Position numbers and translations under genes: made by a program
From: Arenicola marina
Lineage: Eukaryota > Annelida > Polychaeta > Arenicolidae
NCBI GenBank assembly: GCA_964019135.1
Contig: OZ025258.1
Coordinates: 7,149,961-7,213,960 of the forward strand
Length of the DNA: 64,000 nt
Direction of reading: 5' to 3'
The notes under the pieces: model-generated
Databases searched by the model: none
What the model was told of the DNA's origin: nothing
What the model saw: only the letters and a program-made list of their open reading frames with translations
In this document: piece by piece, positions 10,791-22,109 of the stretch
Layout: the number at the start of each line of letters is the position of its first letter
Numbering within the stretch: position 1 is the stretch's first letter

Positions 10791-10899
10791 TTGTGAGGTT
10801 TTCGAGGTTTTACCCATTGAACAAAAAACTCCCAACTTCTCGCAAGATGGATCGTTCCTGAGCAGAAAGGTCAATGCACCGGCCGCAGCAGTCCTACTC

Positions 10900-13800
10900 T
10901 GCGTTATTCAGAGGCCGGGCTTTCCAGTCGTCAGTGTTATTCAGGGGGCCATACATTCCCGTTGTCAGTGTTATTCAGGGGGCCATACATTCCCGTTGTC
11001 AGTGTTATTCAGGGGCCATACATTCCCGCTGTCAGTGTTATTCAGGGGCCATACATTCCCGCTGTCAGTGTTATTCAGGGGCCTTACATTCCCGTTGTCA
11101 GTGTTATTCAGGGGCCATACATTCCCGCTGTCAGTGTTATTCAGGGGCCATACATTCCCGTTGTCAGTGTTATTCAGGGGGCCATACATTGCCGTTGTCA
11201 GTGTTATTCAGGGGCCATACATTCCCGTTGTCAGTGTTATTCAGGGGCCATACATTCCCGCTGTCAGTGTTATTCAGGGGCCATACATTCCCGCTGTCAG
11301 TGTTATTCAGGGGCTATACATTCCCGTTGTCAGTGTTATTCAGGGGGCCATACATTGCCGTTGTCAGTGTTATTCAGGGGCCATACATTCCCGCTGTCAG
11401 TGTTATTCAGGGGCCATACATTCCCGCTGTCAGTGTTATTCAGGGGCCTTACATTCCCGTTGTCAGTGTTATTCAGGGGACATACATTCCCGCTGTCAGT
11501 GTTATTCAGGGGCCATACATTCCCGTTGTCAGTGTTATTCAGGGGGCCATACATTGCCGTTGTCAGTGTTATTCAGGGGCCATACATTCCCGTTGTCAGT
11601 GTTATTCAGGGGCCATACATTCCCGCTGTCAGTGTTATTCAGGGGCCATACATTCCCGCTGTCAGTGTTATTCAGGGGCCATACATTCCCGTTGTCAGTG
11701 TTATTCAGGGGGCCATATATTGCCGTTGTCAGTGTTATTCAGGGGCCATACATTCCCGTTGGCAGTGTTATTCAGGGGCCATACATTCCCGCTGTCAGTG
11801 TTATTCAGGGGCCTTACATTCCCGTTGTCAGTGTTATTCAGGGGCCATACATTCCCGCTGTCAGTGTTATTCAGGGGCCATACATTCCCGTTGTCAGTGT
11901 TATTCAGGGGGCCATACATTGCCGTTGTCAGTGTTATTCAGGGGCCATACATTGCCGTTGTCAGTGTTATTCAGGGGCCATACATTCCCGCTGTCAGTGT
12001 TATTCAGGGGCCATACATTCCCGCTGTCAGTGTTATTCAGGGGCCATACATTCCCGTTGTCAGTGTTATTCAGGGGGCCATACATTGTCGTTGTCAGTGT
12101 TATTCAGGGGCCAGACATTCCCGTTGTCAGTGTTATTCAGGGGCCATACATTCCCGCTGTCAGTGTTATTCAGGGGCCATACATTCCCGCTGTCAGTGTT
12201 ATTCAGGGGCCATACATTCCCGCTGTCAGTGTTATTCAGGGGCCTTACATTCCCGTTGTCAGTGTTATTCAGGGGGCCATACATTCCCGCTGTCAGTGTT
12301 ATTCAGGGGCCATACATTCCCGTTGTCAGTGTTATTCAGGGGGCCATACATTGCCGTTGTCAGTGTTATTCAGGGGCCATACATTCCCGTTGTCAGTGTT
12401 ATTCAGGGGCCATACATTCCCGCTGTCAGTGTTATTCAGGGGCCATACATTCCCGCTGTCAGTGTTATTCAGGGGCCATACATTCCCGTTGTCAGTGTTA
12501 TTCAGGGGGCCATACATTGCCGTTGTCAGTGTTATTCAGGGGGCCATACATTCCCTTTGTCAGTGTTATTCAGGGGCCATACATTCCCGTTGTCAGTGTT
12601 ATTCAAGGGCCATACATTCCCTTTGTCAGTGTTATTCAGGGGCCATACATTCCCGCTGTCAGTGTTATTCAGGGGGCCATACATTCCCTTTGTCAGTGTT
12701 ATTCAGGGGGCCATACATTCCCGTTGTCAGTGTTATTCAGGGGGCCATACATTCCCGTTGTCAGTGTTATTCAGGAGCCATACATTCCCGTTGTCAGTGT
12801 TATTCAGGGGGCCATACATTCCCTTTGTCAGTGTTATTCAGGGGGCCTTACATTCCCGTTGTCTGTGTTATTCAGGTGGCCATACATTCCCGTTGTCAGT
12901 GTTATTCAGGGGGCCATACATTGCCGTTGTCAGTGTTATTCAGGGGGCCATACATTCCCTTTGTCAGTGTTATTCAGGGGCCATACATTCCCTTTGTCAG
13001 TGTTATTCAGGGGGTCATACATTCCCGCTGTCAGTGTTATTCAGGGGGCCATACATTCCCGTTGTCAGTGTTATTCAGGGGGCCATACATTCCCTTTGTC
13101 AGTGTTATTCAGGGGCCATACATTCCCGTTGTCAGTGTTATTCAGGGGGCCATACATTCCCGCTGTCAGTGTTATTCAGGGGCCATACATTCCCGTTGTC
13201 AGTGTTATTCAGGGGGCCATACATTCCCTTTGTCAGTGTTATTCAGGGGCCATACATTCCCGTTGTCAGTGTTATTCAGTGGGCCATACATTCCCGTTGT
13301 CAGTGTTATTCAGGGGCCATACATTCCCGCTGTCAGTGTTATTCAGGGCCCATACATTCCCGTTGTCAGTGTTATTCCGGGGGCCATACATTGCCGTTGT
13401 CAGTGTTATTCAGGGGGCCATACATTCCCGCTGTCAGTGTTATTCAGGGGCCATACATTCCCGTTGTCAGTGTTATTCAGGGGCCATACATTCCCGTTGT
13501 CAGTGTTATTCAGGGGCCTTACATTCCCGTTGTCAGTGTTATTCAGGGGCCTTACATTCCCGTTGTCAGCGTTATGCACGGGACCATACATTCCTGTTGT
13601 CAGTGTTATTCCGGGGGCCATACATTGCCGTTGTCAGTGTTATTCAGGGGGCCATACATTCCCGTTGTCAGTGTTATTCAGGGGCCTTACATTCCCGTTG
13701 TCAGTGTTATTCAAGGGCCATACATTCCAGTTGTCAGGGTTACTCAGGGGGCCACACGTTCTCGTTGTCAGTGTTATTCAGGGGCCATACATTGCCGTCG

Positions 13801-13950
13801 TCTGTGTAATTCAGGGGGCCATGGATTCCCGTTGTCAGTGTTATTCGGGGGCCATACATTGCCGTCGTCTGGTTTATTCAGGGGGCCATACATTGCCGTT
13901 GTCTGTGTTATTCAGGGGGCCATACATTGCCGCTGTCAGTGTTATTTAGG
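10900..13950. repeat. 33/34-bp minisatellite, part 1
   Basis: Tandem units carrying TCAGTGTTATTCAGGGG and ATACATTCCCG, 33 bp with four G or 34 bp with five G. From about 10971 a block of 11 units recurs at 11336, 11701 and 12066, exactly 365 bp apart each time. From about 12.5 kb the order is less regular and a CCCTTTG variant becomes common. The mix of 33 and 34 bp units moves the reading phase, yet no unit contains a stop in any plus frame. Frames of about 1000-1500 codons result, and they are repeat artefacts. Confidence 0.97.
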
Positions 13951-15462
13951 GGGCCATACATTGCCGCTGTCAGTGTTATTCAGGGGGCCATACATTGCCG
14001 CTGTTAGTGTTATTCAGGGGGCCATACATTACCGTTGTCAGTGTTATTCAGGGGGCCATACATTACCGTTGTCAGTGTTATTCAGGGGGCCAGCCATTGC
14101 CGTTGTCAGTGTTATTCAGGGGGCCATACATTACCGTTGTCAGTGTTATTCAGGGGGCCAGCCATTGTCGTTGTCAGTGTTATTCAGGGGGCCAGCCATT
14201 GTCGTTGTCAGTGTTATTCAGGGGGCCAGTCATTGCCGTTGTCAGTGTTATTCAGGGGGCCAGTCATTGCCGTTGTCAGTGTTATTCAGGGGGCCATACA
14301 TTGCCGTTGTCAGTGTTATTCAGGGGGCCAGCCATTGCCGTTGTCAGTGTTATTCAGGGGGCCATACATTGCCGTTGTCAGTGTTATTCAGGGGGCCAGC
14401 CATTGCCGTTGTCAGTGTTATTCAGGGGGCCATACATTGCCGTTGTCAGTGTTATTCAGGTGGCCATACATCGCCGTTGTCAGTGTTATTCAGGGGGCCA
14501 GCCATTGCCGTTGTCAGTGTTATTCAGGGGGCCATACATTGCCGTTGTCAGTGTTATTCAGGGGGCCAGCCATTGCCGTTGTCAGTGTTATTCAGGGGGC
14601 CATACATTGCCGTTGTCAGTGTTATTCAGGGGGCCATGCATTGCCGTTGTCAGTGTTATTCAGGGGGCCATACATTGCCGTTGTCAGTGTTATTCAGGGG
14701 GCCAGTCATTGCCGTTGTCAGTGTTATTCAGGGGGCCAGTCATTGCCGTTGTCAGTGTTATTCAGGGGGCCATACATTGCCGTTGTCAGTGTTATTCAGG
14801 GGGCCAGCCATTGCCGTTGTCAGTGTTATTCAGGGGGCCATACATTGCCGTTGTCAGTGTTATTCAGGGGGCCAGCCATTGCCGTTGTCAGTGTTATTCA
14901 GGGGGCCATACATTGCCGTTGTCAGTGTTATTCAGGGGGCCATACATTGCCGTTGTCAGTGTTATTCAGGGGGCCAGCCATTGCCGTTTTCAGTGTTATT
15001 CAGGGGGCCATACATTGCCGTTGTCAGTGTTATTCAGGGGGCCAGCCATTGCCGTTGTCAGTGTTATTCAGGGGGCCATACACTGCCGTTGTCAGTGTTA
15101 TTCAGGGGGCCATGCATTGCCGTTGTCAGTGTTATTCAGGGGGCCATACATTGCCGTTGTCAGTGTTATTCAGGGGGCCAGTCATTGCCGTTGTCAGTGT
15201 TATTCAGGGGGCCAGTCATTGCCGTTGTCAGTGTTATTCAGGGGGCCATACATTGCCGTTGTCAGTGTTATTCAGGGGGCCAGCCATTGCCGTTGTCAGT
15301 GTTATTCAGGGGGCCATACATTGCCGTTGTCAGTGTTATTCAGGGGGCCATACATTGCCGTTGTCAGTGTTATTCAGGGGGCCAGCCATTGCCGTTGTCA
15401 GTGTTATTCAGGCGGCCAGCCATTGTCGTTGTCAGTGTTATTCAGGGGGCCAGTCATTGGTG
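13951..15462. repeat. 34-bp minisatellite, part 2
   Basis: Continuation of the preceding array, but nearly all units are 34 bp, with ATTGCCGTTG in place of ATTCCCG and with CATACATT, CAGCCATT and CAGTCATT alternating. A rare CCATGCA variant occurs at 14634 and 15110, 476 bp or 14 units apart. This part has therefore homogenised separately, with its own higher-order period. It ends abruptly at 15462. Confidence 0.96.
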
Positions 15463-15589
15463 GTAGGTGCGGTAGGTATACAGACCCCACTGGGTCAGAT
15501 CTACAGGCCAGGACCGGGGCCAGGAAGCCCTTCTGAGGGCGGCCCTCGCTAAGCGGAAGGTCCCTCCGTGGCATTTCTCTTTCCATCGG

Positions 15590-15700
15590 CCACTCGGCTC
15601 AGGTAAGACGTGACCAAAAGGGCACTCGACCACAGATCAAGAGATCATGGGGTCAAATCGAGACCCAGACACCTGACTGGCATGTTTCATCCAGTCATCC
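15590..15700 (+). mobile_element. Possible tRNA-derived SINE fragment
   Basis: CGGCTCAGGTAAGACG (from 15595) resembles a Pol III A box and D arm. GCACTCGACCACAGATCAAG resembles a tRNA anticodon arm. GGGGTCAAATCGAGACCC looks like a degraded T arm with B box. GGCATGTTTCATCC follows at 15679-15692, nearly identical to the 14-mer after the B-box-like site near 9.0 kb on the other strand. No clear tail or target duplication is visible, so this is inferred to be an old copy. Confidence 0.4.
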
Positions 15701-16540
15701 TTCATCTCCTTGTCAGGTTCCGGTCGCCAATGTGTGCACGGCAAACGGCCTAACGCACCAACTCAAACAGTGACCACAAGGCGACTGCGACGGCGACAGA
15801 GTGACGTCCATAGTGCTGTATTAACAATTGGCAAGCAGGCACACCAATGCCGCTTGCTAATATTGAATCATTTCCTCAGACATATGTATACATACATGTG
15901 ACTCGTAAGCTGTTCAGGCTGGTTGGCCTAAGTTACCTGCTATTGTATTTCACACATTTATATTGTTTATTATCTAGTTTCAAGTGTCACTTATAAATTA
16001 TTCTACTATACTACATAGCAGTATGTACATCACAGCATTTAAGAATATAGACCACTTCCAGGATCGACATTAAATACGTGATATTTCAAGAGGAAAGTTT
16101 GGTGGCTGCAATGTAGTTGTGCACTGCTTGGAAGATACAACGGTCGGTAACATCAGTAACGTGAAGGCACGTGACAAGGTCATGGGAGACATCATGGCAC
16201 TGTCGCCACGTGACAAGGGGTTACTGTGTTAACTCAGTGATGTGTCCACTGGCCCTTAATGAAAGTGCCTGAAGCAAATCATAAAGATTACCTCGGTTTG
16301 ATCTGAACTCGACCGACCACTCAGTGCTGAAAGTTCCTGGACATACATCAAGCGGAGTAAAGAGGGTAGGTTGAGACATATTGGTAACCTCCGAAGGCAA
16401 GAATACCAGGGTATTGGCAAAGATTGGGGGATAACGTGCTGTATCTTTTATCCGTGGTAACCCTTCCTCTCGTCGAAGGAGGGTATTTAGAACGAGCCTT
16501 ATCCTGCCCGGACAAGGTCAGCCCAGAACGCACAGTAGGG

Positions 16541-16620
16541 ATCTCATATATGTCTATGAATCATACATTGCAATTGTTCAGCATCTCATATTTGTTTATG
16601 AATCATACATCGCAATTACC
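16541..16620. repeat. 42-bp imperfect duplication
   Basis: Two adjacent copies 42 bp apart share ATCTCATAT and TATGAATCATACAT with a few substitutions. It is a local tandem duplication with no gene content. Confidence 0.75.
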
Positions 16621-17801
16621 ATGGCTATCTCTGCTTGAGCCTCCGTATATTACAGTGTTATCATGAATCCATACCGTAGTGTTATCATGACTTCACTCAG
16701 CGGGGTCTCTGTGAATTGTTTCCCACATTTTTTTAGCAAGGTGAAGCCAATTGTGAAATCCGGTTATATTAGGGTAACGAAAATGTCGAAACTATGCTGT
16801 TTGTATCTCTTGTACTTCATACGTCACAAGTTTATTGGACTAAAAACTCTTAAATCGTAAATATTTGTACGCGTCCAAACTTCTTTTGTATCAAGGAACA
16901 GTCTAATGAAACCGTATGACTTCAAATAAGTTTTTCAGAAAAAAAGTTCGGGTATAGCGTCCAATTTAAAATTAATTTAACGACAATGTTCGAAGATAAA
17001 CATATTTCCGCACTTGATACATTTCAAATATTCATTTGGGATGTACCGCTGCACGTGGCTCCGCCACAGGGTCGCTTGCTCAAAACGAATTGGTAGAGAT
17101 GGGGTGAGTTCGGGTATGCGAGCGGAGTAGTCGGACTCCGCGGAGTGCATAAGCGAACGCGGAGATTGTGGTCCGATAGGGCGGTCACGTGGTACATTTT
17201 ACTCCCAGACCTTACTCCCCACCCAGAGGAGGATCACGAGGATTTCCAACATGGCGTCCAGGCCACACAATACATTTAATATATATATAGTAGTATTGCG
17301 ACCTGCAAAAAATCTGTAAATAATATTATAACAACGAGAATAAGATAATGAACACAATACGTATCCGTTGATTTATTTTATGGCGCTATTTAACGATCTT
17401 CAAAATTTGTGCAGTCCAGCAAGTGCAACATTCACGCCGACCGCGGATTTTGCGTTCGGTTAATATTGACCCGCCTATTAGCGGAAAGAGTGAGTCCGCA
17501 TGCTCCAAATATCCGCGCCGATTACTCCGATCGCATATCCGAACCTACCCAGGGAGTCTGAGAACCTTGCCACACGCTCATCATGCGATGTCGCCATCTG
17601 ACGGATGCATTTGCACACAACCGATTCAACCTCGAGAAAGCAAGGCGCCACAGCCTGACATACCATCCTAGAGTGCCTCAACGAAGGTACATGTCTGCAT
17701 CTTGACACTGATTATCGTATATATTTACTTTATTTTGCAATAATGAAGCAGGTAAACGATATGAACATGAAGTTTATAATGATGTGTCTACATAAAAGAG
17801 A

Positions 17802-18085
17802 TCCTTACCTTGTTTCCCATCGTCCGTTACCCGGGAACTGACAATAGTTGGACAATAAAATTTGCCCCTGGGGGTGCCCAGGGGACTGGGAATAACAGCC
17901 GCCGCCCTGTTTGTCATGGGAGCGCGTGGACCCGTCCCTGTGGCAGAGAATTCCTGGATTATGAACAGGGCAAAGGGAGAGGTTTGGACTCCAATGCGAC
18001 GATATCATAAGATGGGACGGAGTCTTCTGTGCAGAAAACATGTCCTTGCTCTTAAAATATTCGTGGTATCACGCTTGCCCGACGG
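17802..18085. repeat. Dispersed repeat A, copy 2
   Basis: Second copy of the repeat at 9403-9684, in the same orientation and about 95% identical. On the minus strand an open frame with an ATG near 18041 (MFSAQKTPSHLM) runs toward the donor-like CAAGGTAAGGA at the repeat end. The differences between the copies (a 2-bp indel plus roughly equal silent and replacement changes by my count) do not suggest protein-level constraint. The shared boundary near the GTAAGG is the most notable point. Confidence 0.85.
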
Positions 18086-18831
18086 TTGGCAGCTTCTGGA
18101 AGTGTGAATTCTTCAATGCTAATTGTACGCCCCCCCCCCTTCTTGTTTTACTGCGCCCCGCCCCCCATATTTCTGAGGACCCCTTCCTGTCTTGGGTTGC
18201 CCCCCTCCCACCAGTCGACTTTCAAACCAAGAGCCAACTGCCGATGCCCCCACCGGCCCTTGGCCCCTGGTCGTAGGGCTTTCGAACCGACCCACAGTGG
18301 ACCACTCGTGTCACAATCCTGGAGCCCGCATTGCACGTCAAACGGTTACAGCTTCACAGGTCACCTTACGTCTCCCGCTCTATCTTTTAAGCGCGTTTTT
18401 AATCGCACTGTTCCAGTAGTTCCTTGATCCGGTTTAACACCAATGGGCATAGTTATTCACCTTCAAGATAGTCTGTTCATCTCGTCATATTTATAGTACT
18501 TGTTCGAAAAAGTGGTGAATGCAGAAACTCGTCTTGACAACCTGGCCGCCACCTTGAAATTTTGATGGCGCAGTGTTTACGAAAAAAGTGGTTCGGACAA
18601 AATTTGGCGATTGTGTCACAATTTGAATGATTCGGCGTTCAAATTGCCAACGCTAATATCTACCTTATTATGCTGGGATAGGACACAACAAACGATATCT
18701 TCTTGCTATTGTTGCTTCTTGTCAGGTGTTTGTCAGAATATATAACCTCAGCGTCTCAGTGTCTGTTGCCAGTATGCAACCGGCATGTGCCATGTCCGAC
18801 AAGATACTGTTATGTTGGCCTCTCGCCAGAC
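18086..18831. other. Spacer, no supported gene
   Basis: The first 150 bp are C-rich with runs of C; the remainder is AT-balanced. Short frames on both strands overlap without splice or family evidence. Confidence 0.5.
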
Positions 18832-20233
18832 GCTCGGGGACGGGGGGTGACGTGGGGGACGGGGGGTGACGTGGGGGACGGGGGGTGACGTGGGTGACGG
18901 GGGGTGACGTGGGGGGACGGGGGGGGTGACGTGGGGGATGGGGGGTGACGTGGGGGACGGGGGGTGACGTGGGGGATGGGGGTGACGTGGGGGACGGGGG
19001 GTGACGTGGGGGACGGGGGGTGACGTGGGGGACGGGGGGTGACGTGGGGGACGGGGGGTGACGTGGGGGACGGGGGGTGACGTGGGGGACGGGGGGTGAC
19101 GTGGGGGACGGGGGGATGACGTGGGGGACGGGGGGTGACGTGGGGGACGGGGGGTGACGTGGGGGACGGGGGGTGACGTGGGGGACGGGGGATGACGTGG
19201 GGGACGGAGGATGACGTGGGGGATGGGGGGTGACGTGGGGGACGGGGGGTGACGTGGGGGACGGGGGGTGACGTGGGGGACGGGGGGTGACGTGGGGGAC
19301 GGGGGGTGACGTGGGGGACGGGGGGTGACGTGGGGGACGGGGGGTGACGTGGGGGACGGGGGGTGACGTGGGGGATGGGGGGTGACGTGGGGGACGGGGG
19401 GTGACGTGGGGGACGGGGGGTGACGTGGGGGACGGGGGATGACGTGGGGGACGGGGGGTGACGTGGGGGACGGGGGGTGACGTGGGGGACGGGGGATGAC
19501 GTGGGGGATGGGGGTGACGTGGGGGACGGGGGGTGACGTGGGGGACGGGGGGTGACGTGGGGGACGGGGGGTGACGTGGGGGACGGGGGATGACGTGGGG
19601 GACGGGGGGTGACGTGGGGGACGGGGGGTGACGTGGGGGACGGGGGATGACGTGGGGGACGGGGGTGACGTGGGGGACGGGGGGTGACGTGGGGCACGGG
19701 GGATGACGTGGGGGATGGGGGGTGACGTGGGGGACGGGGGGTGACGTGGGGGACGGGGGGTGACGTGGGGGACGGAAGGTGACGTGGGGGACGGGGGGTG
19801 ACGTGGGGGACGGGGGATGACGTGGGGGACGGGGGGTGACGTGGGGGACGGGGGGTGACGTGGGGGACGGGGGATGACGTGGGGGACGGGGGTGACGTGG
19901 GGGACGGGGGGTGACGTGGGGGACGGGGGATGACGTGGGGGATGGGGGGTGACGTGGGGGACGGGGGGTGACGTGGGGGACGGGGGGTGACGTGGGGGAC
20001 GGGGGGTGACGTGGGGGACGGGGGATGACGTGGGGGACGGGGGGTGACGTGGGGGACGGGGGGTGACGTGGGGGACGGGGGATGACGTGGGGGATGGGGG
20101 GTGACGTGGGGGACGGGGGGTGACGTGGGGGACGGGGGGTGACGTGGGGGACGGGGGGTGACGTGGGGGACGGGAGATGACGTGGGGGACGGGGGGTGAC
20201 GTGGGGGACGGGGGGTGACGTGGGGGACGGGGG
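18832..20233. repeat. 19-bp G-rich minisatellite, truncated by gap
   Basis: About 73 copies of a 19-bp unit, GGGGGACGGGGGGTGACGT, with occasional one-base shortening and GATG variants. Each unit contributes two G runs of four to six, so the plus strand has strong G-quadruplex potential. Each unit also carries TGACGT, a CRE/ATF half-site-like hexamer created by the repeat. The complement encodes a proline-rich frame (PTSPPVPHVTPRPPRHP), an artefact. The array runs straight into the assembly gap, so its real length is unknown. Confidence 0.97.
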
Positions 20234-20433
20234 NNNNNNNNNNNNNNNNNNNNNNNNNNNNNNNNNNNNNNNNNNNNNNNNNNNNNNNNNNNNNNNNNNN
20301 NNNNNNNNNNNNNNNNNNNNNNNNNNNNNNNNNNNNNNNNNNNNNNNNNNNNNNNNNNNNNNNNNNNNNNNNNNNNNNNNNNNNNNNNNNNNNNNNNNNN
20401 NNNNNNNNNNNNNNNNNNNNNNNNNNNNNNNNN
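20234..20433. other. Assembly gap, exactly 200 N
   Basis: The round length suggests a placeholder of unknown true size. It sits at the end of a G-rich array likely to block polymerase and sequencing. What lies inside cannot be inferred. Confidence 0.99.
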
Positions 20434-20570
20434 AACCCTAATTATTCATGAAACAACGAAGGTAAAAAACGAAACTTCCGAGGTTGAGGGGGCAACATGA
20501 TATTTGCACGGGAAGTTGTGTACTATCTGAATCCTAATCCTGGAAGAATAAATTTTATGAGCCATTGCAC

Positions 20571-20718
20571 ATGACCCACGGTTTATGACACATGGTCTAT
20601 GACCCGTGATCTATGACCCACAATCTACGACACATGACCCATGATCTATGGCACGATCTATGACCCATGATCTATAGCACGATCTATGGCCCATGATCTA
20701 TGACCCATGACTCATGGA
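20571..20718. repeat. Diverged 14-15-bp minisatellite
   Basis: About ten imperfect units around GATCTATGACCCATG, with replacements such as GGCACGATCTATG. Small and degenerate. Confidence 0.85.
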
Positions 20719-21010
20719 CGCAATGGCTGGAGAAAGAGGTATGGATATAGATGTGCCCACAGCTGTACGACCTTGAAACACTGACCTTGCAGTGCACGGT
20801 CAGTGCAGTGGAGTCAAGGTCGCACCCTAAGCCTGTGTACACACGGGTGATGGTTGCTCGTGGCTCGGGTATCTGTAGAACAACAGATACGCTGGGATTG
20901 AGATCGCCAGGCCGGAGATTGTAACGACCTCTGTTGACCTGTGGCACCGGGACCAGCCTTTGGAGATTATTGAGGGAAATGAACAAATGGCGGCAGGTTC
21001 TCACTGACAA
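20684..21010 (-). other. Coding-like stretch, frame ambiguous
   Basis: A 108-codon minus frame without an ATG is open here (for example NRGRYNLRPGDLNPS). A plus frame over the same bases reads ETLTLQCTVSA after an AG at about 20761-20762, with the flavour of an immunoglobulin-fold strand. A second plus frame reads RPEIVTTSVDLWHRDQPLE further on. Three competing frames mean that none is established. It may be a decayed exon or transposon fragment, and the immunoglobulin resemblance is only an impression. Confidence 0.2.
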
Positions 21011-22109
21011 TGGTATCCAATGGCGACGTGTCCACTACTGCCCAGAGCGTCCACTAACAAACGTTGCGCAGTGACAGTCCACTAAGACTCGTGTTCGCCC
21101 ACTCACAGTGGCGCCTCCACTAAGACTCGTGTTCGCCATGCCCACTCACAGTGACAGTCCACTAACTAAAGACAGACTCGTGTTCGCCATGCCCACTCAC
21201 AGTGGCGCCTCCACTTACTCTCAATTGGAAAAATGTAAAGTCACAACATTTTCAGAGACAAAAGTGTACCTTAGAAATAGACCTTTTCCCTTCTCCGCGA
21301 TTGGCATCCAGGAATTCTTGGGGATTTGCGGTTAGCTGATTGCATTTTTTGGGGGATCGTTTTCCGTAGAATTCCTGGTTGCGCGTGAAACTCAATTCCC
21401 GACTGACCACGATCCGTTATAGCAGTGTGAGAATTATAATTTCTTGTTATTCTCGACATGACCATTAATGTGTTTTTTTTTCGCGCCCCGTCTTGAGTAA
21501 TCCTCGTCTTGGAGATTTGTATTACTCTGCCTAACTCCTGGGGATTCGCGATTCAGAGGGGGTATTCCCTCTAGAATAGCGGACATTTTCTGACAATAAT
21601 GGCTACCGCATCCACGGTCAACGATTGTCCACCACTGGCAAATAGTGTCCGCTAATAGACGGTCCTACCAACACAAATCGTGCCCCTTGAACTTGTGTTC
21701 AATAACAAACCACGGTGAACACTCCTGAGCCACTCACCCAACACTGACGACCAGCCTCGTGTGGCGCCATGTCAGTAAGATATTGGCCAAGCTGGAACCG
21801 ATGGCATTGTTATTTCGCTGTCGGGTACTTCTGTCCTCCCTTGTGTTGCAGAGGATCGCGGCAAATGATTGAAAAAGAAGCGCAGTTAATTGGTAGAGAC
21901 GGGACGATGGGAGGTATCTGAGATATTGGGGATGCGGCAGATAAGGCGACGGGTGCAGGACGTAAACAGGAGGAAGATGTAGGGTTGTTGGCCGGGCTGT
22001 GTGAGGGATGGCCGGGAAGGGAGAGTGTGTGGTTTGGATGGTTAGCTGAGCTGGGACAGCAAATATAGCAGCGACGGTGAGGGAAGCCGGGGCACAGACG
22101 AAAGGGGAG

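Larger units (their letters stand above)
15463..17801. other. Spacer with a SINE-like fragment
   Basis: Ordinary-complexity sequence. It holds the SINE-like fragment at 15590-15700, a short duplication at 16541-16620 and AT-rich stretches (15890-16060, 16740-17040, 17270-17400). CpG-rich sequence lies at 17040-17260 and 17430-17560. Short open frames occur (for example 17478-17708 minus), but none has splice support or a recognisable family. Confidence 0.5.
20434..22109. other. Spacer with small repeats and coding-like stretch
   Basis: Contains the 15-bp-like repeat at 20571-20718, a coding-like stretch at 20684-21010, and imperfect copies of GACTCGTGTTCGCC near 21085, 21125 and 21175. A 9-bp inverted pair (TAGCGGACA at 21577 and TGTCCGCTA at 21646) encloses about 60 bp. 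From about 21960 the sequence becomes G-rich and grades into diverged versions of the 52-bp array. Confidence 0.5.

Noticed and set aside
10732-15536. Plus-strand open frames of 500-1530 codons in all three frames
   Set aside because: All three frames are open because the 33/34-bp unit lacks stops. The peptides are the same repeat read in different registers, with no unique domain.
18810-19697. 295-codon proline-rich minus-strand frame
   Set aside because: It is a direct product of the 19-bp G-rich repeat and has no unique sequence.
20434-20442. AACCCTAAT right after the gap as a telomere remnant
   Set aside because: Only a single copy is present, so chance is the better explanation.
21577-21654. 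Small inverted-repeat (MITE-like) element
   Set aside because: The TAGCGGACA/TGTCCGCTA pair is only 9 bp around about 60 bp, and no target duplication or second copy was found.
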